Below are positions 35,532 through 44,948 of a DNA stretch of 64,000 bases, piece after piece. Made by a program: the position numbers and the translations under genes. The DNA comes from Lewinellaceae bacterium (GTDB taxonomy: Bacteria; Bacteroidota; Bacteroidia; Chitinophagales; Saprospiraceae), in NCBI GenBank assembly GCA_016711435.1, contig JADJSY010000083.1:62001-126000 (forward strand). Reading direction: 5' to 3'. The notes beneath the pieces were generated by a model. The model saw only the letters and a list, made by a program, of their open reading frames with translations, did not search any database and was not told the DNA's origin. The first letter of the stretch is position 1. Every line of letters starts with the position of its first letter.

Positions 35532-35741
35532 AACATGAGTCATCCCGGATTTTTGTAGCGACTCTTAGTACGCGCCGGCACAATTTTTATTGATGATTGC
35601 TTATTGACAATTGATGATTTTTGATGCAAGGTGGCATCTTCGCACATCAAAAATCATCAATTGTCAATAAGCAATCATCAATAAATACGAGTTTGACCTT
35701 TTTGTGGTCGTTTTAGGCAAAATCCGGGATGACTCATGTTG
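35532..35741. repeat. MITE-like element: 22-bp terminal and 40-bp internal inverted repeats
   Basis: The outer arms AACATGAGTCATCCCGGATT (from 35532) and AATCCGGGATGACTCATGTT (to 35741) pair over 22 bp. Inside, about 35588-35627 and 35649-35688 pair over 40 bp with units TTGATGATTGCTTATTGACA and AATTGATGATTTTTGATG. A third, outer pair (GTCTTACAAGT near 35473 and ACTTGTAAGAC near 35787) flanks it. I see no target-site duplication. The rest of the 35462-35822 gap shows nothing else. Confidence 0.8.
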
Positions 35742-35822
35742 CGGAGTAAGAACAAATTATATTTTTCAAAACCTGAATAAAAACAACTTGTAAGACTTCC
35801 TCTTTTACTTTTTGTTTTTTCA

Positions 35823-37484
35823 TTATTTTACTCTCGTCCCTTTTATCTCCTGCCCTCCCTGAAACAAGGTCATTTGTGGCACAGCGCCTTTTTCATCCGG
35901 GTAAAATTCGATTGCAGCATCTACCACTTTCAGGAAAAAACGGGTGGGCGCTTCGGCAAATACTTCAAAGCGCTGTTGGCCGGTAGCCTGGCAAAACAGT
36001 TGCGTTCCTTCGCGGGTAACGGTAATGGTGAAACCCGGCGCCAGTTGGTACTCGCCTGTGAACGATTCCAGTTGCGCTTCCGGGAGTTTCATCTCCGGGC
36101 GGCCGACAGGAATAGGTTTGTCTGTTTTGACCCAAAGGTTTTCTTCCGTTTTTCGGTCGCTGACAAATGCTTTCGTCACTTTTTTAGCTCCTTTGGTATC
36201 CCTGACAAAACGGATGCGCGACAATGAATTTTCAAAATAAAACTGATCCGCTGCATAAGGCATGATGTTATATTTCGATCCGCCTGTCCGCAGGGATTTT
36301 AAACCGCCGTCTTCCAGCGTGATGATGCGCTGTTCTTTTTTATCGTTTTCATACACGCCGACGTATTGTTCTAAAACGCTGGTTTCCAACTTTATAGCAG
36401 TTGGAGAAAGATTTTTCCCGGCAGCCAGCGCCGCAAATTTGTCGGCCAGCGGTTCCGGTCCGTTGCAGTCGCAGTTGGTCAGGATCGCCACACAAACATC
36501 TTCTTCCTTTACATACAAGAGCATACTCAAAAAGCCGTGAATACCGCCGCCGTGTTCGATGGTCTGGCTGCCCATCATATTGCCTATTTGCCAGCCGTAA
36601 CCATAATACGTATTCGTTCCGTCGGGCAGGATATTGGGCGTAAAAGCCTTTTTCAGCGATTCGGGTTTCAGCACCTTGCCGCCATGCACCGCCTGCGTCC
36701 AGGTCACCAGATCCTCAACAGTCGACATAATGGAACCGGCTGCGTAAGGTTGTGTCATGCTCAGGTAGTCGGCATTGGCAAAGCCGGATGGTTCTCCTTC
36801 CGTATAGCCGTTTGCCCGGTTTTTAATCAGCGGTTTCACATGCCCGTAATAGGAATGGCGCATACCCAGGGGTTTAAAAAATTCCTCGTCGATAAAGGCG
36901 CCGTAGGATTTTCCCGATACCTTTTCAATAATAACCCCAAGCAGGATATAACCCGAGTTATTGTACCTGTACTGCGCCCCGGGGTCAAAATCCATGGGTT
37001 GGTTTTTGAAAAAATCTACCAATTCGGTTGGCGTAAAATCCTTACGGTGCACCATCGGAGTCCATTCTTCCATGCTGGTGTAACTTTTGATACCGGAAGT
37101 GTGGTTGAGTAAGTGCTCGACCGTGATTTTTTTGCCTTTAGTTGGATAGTCGGGGATAAACCGGGTGATTTCGTCCTGCAGGTTGAGTTTTCCTTGTTCG
37201 GCAAGTTTCAAAATGGCTGCTGCGGTGAATTGTTTGGTGACGGAACCGATGCGAAAAACATGGTCTGTTTTCAGCGGCACATCCAATTCCATATCGGCCA
37301 TGCCCACCGCCTTTTTATAAATAACCTGGCCTTTTCGGGTTACGAGCACTGCGGCGCCCGGGCCGTCGGCGGGGTATTGGGCCTGGAGGAGTTGATCGAA
37401 CTGGGTTTGTAAGGCGACGTCTTGCGCAAATGAGGTGGAAGAGACCATTACAAAAGCAAGTACCGCAACGAATAGTGATTTCAT
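35823..37484 (-). CDS. Secreted serine beta-lactamase-like hydrolase (class C/S12 family)
   Basis: A 553-residue protein with a signal peptide (MKSLFVAVLAFVMVSSTSFAQ). The penicillin-binding catalytic set is complete: S81-V-T-K84, Y173-N-N175 and H310-G-G in place of KTG, as in esterase/DD-peptidase-like S12 proteins. The C-terminal 180 residues form one or two lipocalin-like DUF3471-type domains (LEQYVGVYENDKKEQRI and LESFTGEYQLAPGFTITV). Most such proteins are peptidases or esterases of unknown substrate rather than true beta-lactamases. The start at 37484 is chosen because it gives a clean signal peptide; an upstream start at 37523 adds 13 residues. It is the 3'-most gene of a minus-strand series with the TonB receptor. 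Confidence 0.88.
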   Translation of the reverse strand: MKSLFVAVLAFVMVSSTSFAQDVALQTQFDQLLQAQYPADGPGAAVLVTRKGQVIYKKAVGMADMELDVPLKTDHVFRIGSVTKQFTAAAILKLAEQGKLNLQDEITRFIPDYPTKGKKITVEHLLNHTSGIKSYTSMEEWTPMVHRKDFTPTELVDFFKNQPMDFDPGAQYRYNNSGYILLGVIIEKVSGKSYGAFIDEEFFKPLGMRHSYYGHVKPLIKNRANGYTEGEPSGFANADYLSMTQPYAAGSIMSTVEDLVTWTQAVHGGKVLKPESLKKAFTPNILPDGTNTYYGYGWQIGNMMGSQTIEHGGGIHGFLSMLLYVKEEDVCVAILTNCDCNGPEPLADKFAALAAGKNLSPTAIKLETSVLEQYVGVYENDKKEQRIITLEDGGLKSLRTGGSKYNIMPYAADQFYFENSLSRIRFVRDTKGAKKVTKAFVSDRKTEENLWVKTDKPIPVGRPEMKLPEAQLESFTGEYQLAPGFTITVTREGTQLFCQATGQQRFEVFAEAPTRFFLKVVDAAIEFYPDEKGAVPQMTLFQGGQEIKGTRVK

Positions 37485-37603
37485 AAACAGAATTGTTGGA
37501 AAGTTTGATTTGATAAAGCCCAAAGGAATCGGGAAGGGCTTATCCAGATATGGAAATATCGTCGAAATCGGTAATTTTTTCGCCGAATCTTCCTGCTAAC
37601 GAC

Positions 37604-37637
37604 AACTTCCCGAAAGTTTTAGAACTTTCGGGAAGTT
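37604..37637. repeat. 15-bp perfect hairpin between TonB receptor and serine hydrolase genes
   Basis: AACTTCCCGAAAGTT (37604-37618) and AACTTTCGGGAAGTT (37623-37637) pair perfectly around TTAG. There is no U-run on either side, so it is not a clear intrinsic terminator. Confidence 0.7.
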
Positions 37638-37681
37638 TAATGGAGCAAGACGAAACTACTTCGTCTGAAGTAATGCACTGA

Positions 37682-40218
37682 CTAAAAATCCATCCGCACC
37701 CGAAAATTGATCCGCCGTCCCGTCAGGTAATTCGGAATAGCGTATTGCGTATTTTCAATGGTTTTGATCCAGGTATTGGAAGCCTCATTGGCTACTTTCA
37801 TCAGGTTGAACACCTCCAGGCTCGCCCAGGTATCTCGGGTGAAGCGCAGGAAATGATTCGGACGCCGGCTGCGCCAGGCTTGTTTCCACAATTGAAAACC
37901 GAAACCGATGTCGACCCGGTGGTACGGCGCGAACCGGTAAGAATTTCTGTAAACGATGTTGTTATCCAGCACCCCGAAAGGCAATCCGGTACCCACTGTC
38001 AGGTTGAGGTGCATACGGATATTTTTGTTTTTGCGGAGGTAATCCTGAAAAAACATGGACATGGTGAATAGCCGGTCGGTCGGTCTCGGCACGTCTTTGA
38101 CGTCTTTTCCAACGCGGTCGCCTACGTTGCGCACCTTGTGTTGCACGCTGTCGATCGACTCCCGCGTGCGCAGGAAAGAGAGGTTGATCCAGCTTTCCGC
38201 GCCCTGCACAAATTCGCCGTTCAGGCGCAGGTCCAGGCCCGTTGCATAACCGCGCGAGTCATTTTGACCGGAATAGCGCACCCGCACATTGTCCAGATCG
38301 TACGAAACCAGGTCCCACATCCTTTTGTAGTAAGCTTCCGCGATCAGGCGCATTTTCACCGGGCGGCGTTTGCCCCAGAGAAAATCGTAGGTGAACCCGC
38401 CCACGACATGCGCTGATTTCTGCGCACTCAAATCCGTATTCACCAGTCCGCTCAAGTTGCGCATTTCGCGGTAAAAAGCAGGCTGGAAATACAGGCCGGT
38501 AGAAAGCCGGTAGGAAACGTCCTGTTTAGTATTCAGAGGTTTATAAAGAATCTGTGCGCGGGGCGTGACAAAATAATCGCCGTTTAAAGTCCAGTATTGG
38601 CCACGCAGGCCGGCAATGGCCTGTATTTCCCGCAGGCCGTCTTTGCGCCAGGTCCAGGTGTCCTGAAAAAAAGCGCTGAAGCGGTCGCTTTGCAGGCTGT
38701 TTCGGGTTTTGAGTACTTTCCGAACGAGCAGAGCGGTGGTGTCATATGGCAGCGAATACAGGGCGGAGTCGAGGCGTTCCCATTCGTTGATTTTATCGAG
38801 AATCTGTTCGTTTTGCCAACGGGCCGACCATTGCAAAAAATGGCTGCGCGTCAGGCCCATTTCCGAGCGGTCGCGCTGCAATTCGATGCCGCCTTTGTAT
38901 TCCGCATTGCGCACATCGGCAGTGAGGTAGTTTCGCACCCAGGTGTGCTGGGTTCCCGAGCCGAGGATATTGACAATTTCGCCAAATTCGTCGGAGCCAA
39001 GGTTCTCTTCCAGTTCGCCGAGGATGTAATAGCCTAAAATATCGAAGCGCTCATTTTCCTGGCTGCGCCAAACGGATGCTAAAAACTTGTGGTACAAGGG
39101 ATTGCGTTCTCTTTCCGGTAAAAAGTAAACGAGACGCCGCCCATCGCCTGTGTAAAGTCATCTACTTCCTGCCCTTCAAAAGCGGTGCGCAACTGGAGCG
39201 CGTAATCCACCAGACCAAAGGCCCGGGCCAGACTTTCCGGTTTGAACGTGTACACCGAGCGGTTGTAATTGCCGATCAGACCCACCTGCCAGGAGCGGCT
39301 GAGATCGTAGGTCAGGTACGTTTGTATATCTGTAAAATCGGGGGTGTACTCTCCTTCCACATCGAGGCTGCCGAGCAGCACCCGCGTCGTTTTATAACGC
39401 CCGCCCACCAGGTAACGAAAAGCGCGGTAATCGTCTTTTTTGAGTTTCAGGCTGCCCTCCACATGGGCCGAAGCGCCCAGCAAACTGGCATTGGCACTGG
39501 CGCGCAGGCTGTCCGGGCGTTTGTATTTAATATCCAGCACGGAAGACATTTTGTCGCCGTATTTCGACTGGAAACCGCCGGAAGAAAAAGACAGGTCGCG
39601 CACCAGGTCGATATTGGGAAATGTGAGTCCTTCCTGCTGTCCGGCGCGGATCAGTTGCGGGCGGTATATTTCAAAGTCATTGACATAGACTAAGTTTTCA
39701 TCGTAATTACCGCCGCGCACCTGGTATTGAGAGGTGAGCTCGCCGCCCGTCCCCATCGAGGTGCCGAGCGCCAGGTGCGGCAACACGCTTTCCAGATTGC
39801 CCGTTGCACTGGGCAGCAGCCGCAGGTCTTTCAGGTTTTTTTCCTTGATCATGCCGCCGTCGTCGAGCCGCCGCTCGCTGATGACCACTTCCAGGTTGGA
39901 CTGCACCGGCGCCATGGCCAGATCGAGCGCGAAACGGGCGCCGGGCTGCAACGCCAGAATGTCGGCGCTGCTTTCTTTAAATGCCACCCGGCGAAAACCC
40001 AGGGTCACGCGCTGATTGGCCGGCACCTGAATCGAAAAATTGCCGCGCTCGTCAGAGGCGGTATTGCTTTTCCCGCCTTTGACATATACCGTCACCAGTT
40101 CGATGGGTTGTTCTGTCGCGGCGTCTGTAATGCGCCCGAAAACAGTGGCTGTTTGTGCCGACGCGCCGAATGCCAGCCCACAGAGGATAAGACCCGTGAG
40201 ATAAAATCGTTTCAACAT
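37682..40218 (-). CDS. TonB-dependent outer-membrane receptor, one frameshift
   Basis: Merged, about 845 residues. A signal peptide (MLKRFYLTGLILCGLAFGASAQ) is followed by a CarboxypepD_reg-like domain (ATVFGRITDAATEQPIELVTV to LGFRRVAFKESS), a plug domain (ISERRLDDGG, then SVLPHLALG, YQVRGGNYDENLVYVNDFEIYRP and GGFQSKYGDKMSSVLDI) and a 22-strand-type barrel ending in RRINFRVRMDF. The frame breaks near 39108-39113; removing a duplicated GA (or adding one base) joins SFTFYRKE to RNPLYHKFLASVWRS. There is no SusD partner, so this is a stand-alone receptor of unknown substrate. Its promoter-leader is the same module found before rfbA. Confidence 0.87.
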
Positions 40219-40302
40219 GATAAGTAGTTATTCGTTATTAGTTATTGGTTATTTGTGTTGATAATCAATCATTTGCAAATAATTTAGCCAAAACTAATTT
40301 TG
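40219..40302 (-). promoter_or_regulatory. Recurring promoter-leader module upstream of the TonB receptor
   Basis: On the minus strand this region has TAGTTTTG (40289-40296), GGCTAAATT, TTTGCAAATG, TTGATTATCAACAC and ATAACCAATAACTAATAACG, in the same order and spacing as upstream of rfbA. The -7 element lies 71 bases before the ATG here and 75 there. Confidence 0.7.
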
Positions 40303-40333
40303 CTTGATTACTTATAATAGTTAATGAATGCTA

Positions 40334-40488
40334 TTGATGAGGGTTGATAAAGGGTTTATGAGGTTGATAAGGTTGATGAGGTTGATATTCATCCGCCCGG
40401 AAATGAAGCGATTTTACTTTTTCCGAGCGGATGAATATCAACCTCATCAACCCTTATCAACCCATAAACCCTTTATCAACCTCATCAA
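40334..40488. repeat. Inverted repeat of about 61 bp, GGTTGATRAG family
   Basis: The left arm 40334-40395 and the right arm 40428-40488 pair almost fully, with a few single-base differences. The units are GGTTGATAAA, GGTTTATGAG, GTTGATAAGG and TTGATGAGGTTGATATTCAT. It separates two minus-strand genes. Confidence 0.88.
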
Positions 40489-40495
40489 CTTTGTC

Positions 40496-41789
40496 TCACA
40501 ACACCTCTGCCACCACGAAGATACTGCCAATGACGACAATCAGGTCTTCAGGTTCGGCAGCGTGCCGGGCAGCCTTCAGGGCATTGCGCACCGACGTATA
40601 AGCACGGCCTTGCAGCCCAAACCCTGCTGCTTTTTCCCGCAAAAGAGTTGCCTCCAGCCCCCGCGGTATATTGGCTTTGGCAAAATAGTAGCGGGCTTTT
40701 TCCGGAAAATACCCCAGGACTTTAGTCACTTCTTTATCATTTACAAAGCCGGTAACAATATGCAGCCGCCGAAACGGCATGGTTAATATCCGTTCAAAAG
40801 CCATACGCAGTCCCGCTTCATTGTGTGCGCTGTCGCAAAGCACCGTCGGCTCCGACCCGATGATCTGCCAACGCCCCATAAAGCCGGTCAGAGAGCGGAG
40901 CCGCGCCAAACCCGTCCGCAAAGCCGCCGAATCGGGCATTTTGGGCAAATCCGTAGATTGTAAAACCTCCCAGGCCTGCAATACGGTAGCGACATTGCGC
41001 GCCTGAAAAGGCCCGGCAGCATCTACTTCCAGGTCTTCGAGATAGGGTTTTGTTTTTTAAAACGCGGTAATGGCTGGATTTCCAATGGGTTGTATCTTCT
41101 TCGACCGTTTCAAAATGACGGTCTGCAAAAATGATCGGCGCGCCCACTTCTATTGCCTTTTTTTCAAAAACAGGCGCCGACTCCGGCTGTGTTTCGCCGA
41201 TGACAACCGGAACGCCAGGCTTGATAATGCCCGCTTTTTCACCGGCAATTTCCGGCAAGGTATCGCCCAGCATATTTTGATGATCGTAACTAATATTGGT
41301 AATCACACTCAGCAGGGGCGTGATGATATTGGTGCTGTCGAGGCGGCCGCCAAGTCCCACTTCAACAATGGCCACATCCACCTGTTCGCGGGCAAAATGA
41401 TCGAAAGCCATGGCCACGCAGAGTTCAAAAAAGGACGGCTGGATGGCCTCGATTTGTTCAAGGTTTTTTTGTACAAAATCAACAACCCTGCGCTGCGGAA
41501 TGTATTTTCCATTGATTTTGATCCGCTCCCGAAAATCTTTGTAGTGGGGGCTGATGTACAAGCCGGTTTTTAGTCCGGCAGCCTGACAGATAGCGGCGAG
41601 CATGTGGCTCACGGAACCTTTTCCGTTGGTGCCGCCCACGTGGATGCTCCGAAAACGGTGCTGCGGGTTGCCCAGGTGTTCACAAAGCGCCAGCGTATTG
41701 GTGAGGTCTTTTTTATACGCCACCGGCCCGACGCGCTGGAACATAGGTAGCTGCCGGTACAGGTAGTCGATGGTATCGCGATAGGTCAT
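40496..41789 (-). CDS. folC: Folylpolyglutamate synthase/dihydrofolate synthase, one frameshift
   Basis: Merged, about 430 residues, the normal size. It adds glutamate to dihydropteroate and folates in the cytoplasm. The Mur-ligase-type P-loop GGTNGKGSV (residues 52-60) is followed by GLYISPHYKDFRERIKING, the EVGLGGRLDSTNI motif and SYDHQNMLGDTLPEIAGEKAGIIKPG, all FolC signatures. The second half carries CDSAHNEAGLRMAFERI and VTGFVNDKEV. The frame breaks near 41049-41059; removing one A from the run joins VLKNK to PYLEDLEVDAAGPFQARN. FolC is normally essential and single-copy, which argues for a sequence error. It is divergent from crtZ. Confidence 0.9.
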
Positions 41790-41954
41790 TCCGGTTCAAA
41801 CATTCGTCCTGAAAGGAGGGCAAAGGTGCTGAATTTTTCCGAGCGACTGTTTTGTGATCGGATTCCGTAGCGTTTTTCTATCAAAAAAGATAAAAGGAGA
41901 CATCTTTACAGGGAAAATCAGATAAAATGGCAAACTTTTGAGCCTGAAGGATGT

Positions 41955-42085
41955 TTTTGTGTTCTGTTTATTAAGTGTTTTGGTGTGTTTTGTGTTTTGG
42001 ATGCCACTCGCCTGATCTGTAAATCTGCTTGAAGGCAAAGCGCCTGCTAAAACACGAAAACACCCCAAAAACACGTCTCTCTTTT
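41955..42085. repeat. Imperfect repeat of the GTGTTTTGGTG family in a divergent gap
   Basis: TAAGTGTTTTGGTGTGTTTT, GTGTTTTGGATGCCACTCGC on the left and AAGGCAAAGCGCC, AAAACACGAAAACACCCC on the right form an imperfect inverted repeat. It ends about 23 bases before the crtZ start. Confidence 0.6.
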
Positions 42086-42107
42086 ACAACAAAAACAATA
42101 CTGATAC

Positions 42108-42620
42108 ATGGCGCCCTGGCTGTCTTACACCCTTATTACTTTAGCCGCATACGTCGGCATGGAGTTTATGGCATGGTTTACCCACAAATACCTGATGCAC
42201 GGTTGGTTGTGGAATTGGCATGAAGACCATCACCGGCCGAAACACCAAAAAGAAGGTTTTTTTGAAAAAAATGACCGGTTTTTTCTGGTTTTTGCCATCC
42301 CTTCTGCCTTTTGCTACATGTACGGTAGTATGAGCGCTCATTTCTGGGTGCTGTTTATCGGCGTGGGCATATCTCTGTATGGGCTTACTTATTTCCTGAT
42401 CCACGACGTGTATATTCACCAGCGTTTCTCCTGGTTCCGGCAATTGGACAGCCCGTTTTCGAGGGCTATTTTAAGGGCACATGGCGCGCACCATGCCAAG
42501 ACCGGTAAAGAAGACGGAGAATCATTCGGTTTGCTGGTCGTACATCCCAAATTTTTTGGAAAACGCAAACGAAACAAACAAAATGCTTCTCAAGGCCAGC
42601 AGCAGGTCACCAGTAAATAA
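42108..42620 (+). CDS. crtZ: Beta-carotene hydroxylase (CrtZ-type, fatty-acid hydroxylase superfamily)
   Basis: A 170-residue membrane protein with four hydrophobic helices and the full di-iron histidine set of CrtZ: H26 and H31 in HKYLMH, H38/H41/H42 in HEDHH, H99/H104 in HDVYIH and H125/H128/H129 in HGAHH. The order and spacing fit short bacterial CrtZ, which hydroxylates the beta-ionone rings to make zeaxanthin; the related sterol desaturases are longer. The C-terminal tail is basic and low-complexity. No other carotenoid gene is in the window. It is followed after six bases by a conserved gene of unknown function. Confidence 0.88.
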   Translation: MAPWLSYTLITLAAYVGMEFMAWFTHKYLMHGWLWNWHEDHHRPKHQKEGFFEKNDRFFLVFAIPSAFCYMYGSMSAHFWVLFIGVGISLYGLTYFLIHDVYIHQRFSWFRQLDSPFSRAILRAHGAHHAKTGKEDGESFGLLVVHPKFFGKRKRNKQNASQGQQQVTSK

Positions 42621-42626
42621 GATAAT

Positions 42627-43175
42627 ATGGCACTAAATGAGCAGGATTTATTCAGCCTCCAGCGCAAAGTAGATCGCTACAAAGAAGTTTTACAAAATAC
42701 GAAGCGCTATCGGGACAGCTGGAGTACGAGTCTGAAACAAACAATCATTGACCAACTCACCCAGTTATCCACGTTGGCTGGACTGACCGGCACGATCGAG
42801 GTGCGCAGCGAGATTGCCAACCTGGAAGCGGTTATGTTTACCATGGGCAGTGTGGAAAGTGGGCTGAGCGAGCAGGTGGGCAGCGGCCTGCAGCGCGACC
42901 TGATCAAACACAACGGCACCCTGGTGTACCAGCAACTTTTCAACGGGAAAATCCTCGTCCTGATCAACTTTCCCTACATCGAAAAATACGGCCAGCCACA
43001 GCCGCCCAAAACCATAGCCATTTATCGGCCGGAAGAACTCAAAGAACCTTATTTCCTCCGGCACATGGAAACTTTTGTGGCTGATATTTCCAACTGGGAA
43101 GACTACGACGACGATGCACCGGAACCCAATCAGCGGATCGGGTTTAAATTGAATTTTGAAGAAGAGAAAAAATAG
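42627..43175 (+). CDS. Conserved protein of unknown function
   Basis: A 182-residue soluble acidic protein without signal peptide or membrane helix. It starts with a helical segment (EQDLFSLQRKVDRYKEVLQNTKRYRDSW) and continues with mixed alpha/beta sequence including LVYQQLFNGKILVLINFPYIEKYG, which looks like a core strand-turn-strand. I do not recognise a named family; the sequence is well formed and the gene is tightly linked to crtZ (six-base gap), so it is likely real and co-transcribed. Its stop codon (AAA TAG TGT) merges with the first unit of the following repeat. Confidence 0.7.
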   Translation: MALNEQDLFSLQRKVDRYKEVLQNTKRYRDSWSTSLKQTIIDQLTQLSTLAGLTGTIEVRSEIANLEAVMFTMGSVESGLSEQVGSGLQRDLIKHNGTLVYQQLFNGKILVLINFPYIEKYGQPQPPKTIAIYRPEELKEPYFLRHMETFVADISNWEDYDDDAPEPNQRIGFKLNFEEEKK

Positions 43176-43284
43176 TGTTTGGTGTGTGGTGTATAGTGTT
43201 TAGGGTGCTTCGCCTAAGCCACACACAGTTGCCTAAAGCAAAGCACCCCTAAACACTATACACCAAACACCAAACACCAAACAC
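43175..43284. repeat. Inverted repeat, GTGTTTGGTG/GGTGCTTCGCC family, in a convergent gap
   Basis: GTGTTTGGTGTGTGGTGTAT, AGTGTTTAGGGTGCTT (43175-43210) pair with AAGCACCCCTAAACACTATA and CACCAAACACCAAACACC (43241-43284). The loop contains CGCCTAAGCCACACACAGTT. It starts at the upstream stop codon and ends 11 bases before the flotillin stop. Confidence 0.88.
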
Positions 43285-43294
43285 GAAAAAAACA

Positions 43295-44803
43295 CTACTT
43301 TTTCTCCTCCGTTTCCGCTTTCACGGCGGCCTGTTTTTTACCCATATATTCGGGCAATTCCATGCCTGCCATATTCAGCAGATCGGTCAGCGGCGGCACC
43401 GAACGGTACAGCCCGGAGATAAAATTGGAAGTAGAATTTCCTTCGCCGTTGGTCTGATTACCACCTTCCCACACCGTTACCTTGTCGATTTTGATGCCTT
43501 TGATGGCATCCACCTGGGTTTTAACCAATTCCGGTAATTTATCGGCAATGAGCAACAGCACCGCTTCGCGGGTATTGCCGCCGGCAGAATCCACAATTTT
43601 CTGGAAACCTTCGGCCTGCTTGCTCAGTACTTCCAGCAAACCACGCGCTTCAGCTTCCTGGCGCATGTAAATAGCATCGGCCTCACCGCGCGCAATCCGG
43701 CGTGTTTGCTCGGCCTGGGCTTCGGCAGCGATTTCGACTTTTTGTTTTTCAATGTTGGCGCGCACCAGTTCGTCGGCCTCCCTGGTCGCTTTTTCACGGG
43801 CGGCACGGGCAAGTTCGGCGGCTTCTTCGGCTTTATACGCGTCTTCCAGTGCCTTAGCTGATTGTACTTTTTCGGAGGTCATTGCCATACGGGTCGACTC
43901 GGCTTCTGCCTGGCGGCGTTCGGCTTCGGATTTGGCTACCTGGATACGCGCGAGGTTTTCCCCTTCGATGGCGCGGGCGTTGGCTTCGGCTACCCGGATG
44001 CGCTGTAATTGCTGTGCCTCCGCTTCGCCCGAAGCCGCGATGGCTTCTGCATTTGCCACTTTGGAGCGCTGCATTTGTTGCGCCTCCGCTTCACCGATCA
44101 TGGATAAAGCCTGCGTGTCCGATACTTTGATACGCATCTCGCGCTGGGCTTCGGATTCACCGATACTACCATCGCGAATTTTCTGGGCTACGGAAATCCG
44201 CGCATCGTTTACGGCTTTGGCGGCGGCTTCTTTACCAAGCGCCTGGATGTAGCCAGACTCGTCATGAATATCGGTCACGTTCACGTTGATCAGGCGCAAA
44301 CCGATTTTTTTCAACTCAGTTTCCACGTGGTGCGATACATTGCTGTAAAACTTATCGCGGTCAGCATTAATTTCCTCGATGTCCATAGTAGCAATGACAA
44401 GGCGCATCTGACCCACGATAATATCATGCGATACCGTTTTTATTGCTGAACTGTCTAATCCCAGCAAACGCTCGGCAGCATTGGTCATTATAGCAGGTTC
44501 GGTAGAGATGCCGACGGTGAAACGGGAAGGCACATCCACGCGGATATTTTGTTTGCTCAAGGCATTGCGGAGATCGACGTCGATCGAAATAGGCGTCAGA
44601 TCCAGAAATGCAAAATCCTGAATGACCGGCCAGATAAACGCTGCACCCCCGTGTACGCAGCGGGCAGACTGGCCTGCCCCGGTTTTACCGTAAATGACCA
44701 AAATTCGATCGGAGGGACAACGTTTGTAACGCGAAATAAAGATCGCGCCGACAATGAACAAGAAGATTATCAGGAAGATAATCAACATAAGAATTGGTGA
44801 CAT
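43295..44803 (-). CDS. floT: Flotillin-family membrane scaffold protein
   Basis: A 502-residue protein: one N-terminal membrane helix (MSPILMLIIFLIIFLFIVGAI), a SPFH/PHB domain (about residues 30-200, RILVIYGKTG to VNVTDIHDESGY) and a long charged coiled-coil rich in Ala-Glu repeats (GEAEAQQ, AEANARA, residues about 215-410), ending with a flotillin-type C-terminus. Flotillins organise ordered membrane microdomains and gather signalling and secretion proteins. The start at 44803 is chosen since it begins at the membrane helix. It is downstream of an NfeD-like gene on the same strand, the classic pairing. The gap of 145 bases has GGTTGA-type repeats. Confidence 0.93.
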   Translation of the reverse strand: MSPILMLIIFLIIFLFIVGAIFISRYKRCPSDRILVIYGKTGAGQSARCVHGGAAFIWPVIQDFAFLDLTPISIDVDLRNALSKQNIRVDVPSRFTVGISTEPAIMTNAAERLLGLDSSAIKTVSHDIIVGQMRLVIATMDIEEINADRDKFYSNVSHHVETELKKIGLRLINVNVTDIHDESGYIQALGKEAAAKAVNDARISVAQKIRDGSIGESEAQREMRIKVSDTQALSMIGEAEAQQMQRSKVANAEAIAASGEAEAQQLQRIRVAEANARAIEGENLARIQVAKSEAERRQAEAESTRMAMTSEKVQSAKALEDAYKAEEAAELARAAREKATREADELVRANIEKQKVEIAAEAQAEQTRRIARGEADAIYMRQEAEARGLLEVLSKQAEGFQKIVDSAGGNTREAVLLLIADKLPELVKTQVDAIKGIKIDKVTVWEGGNQTNGEGNSTSNFISGLYRSVPPLTDLLNMAGMELPEYMGKKQAAVKAETEEKK

Positions 44804-44948
44804 AAGTTTAGAATTGAAATGGTTGGAGATTTGTACTAAAAGTTGAGAGGTTGAGAACGTTGATGGTTGAAAAATCATTGATAATCAGTGAGTTAATACG
44901 ACTTCTCGTTCAAAACCACTTTGTGTTGACTATAATATTAACAAGGCG

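Noticed and set aside
35532..35741. Confident call of a transposon insertion
   Set aside because: There are terminal inverted repeats, but no transposase and no target-site duplication that I can see, so I list it only as MITE-like.
37604..37637. Intrinsic terminator of the TonB receptor gene
   Set aside because: The stem is perfect, but no T-run follows on the minus or plus strand.
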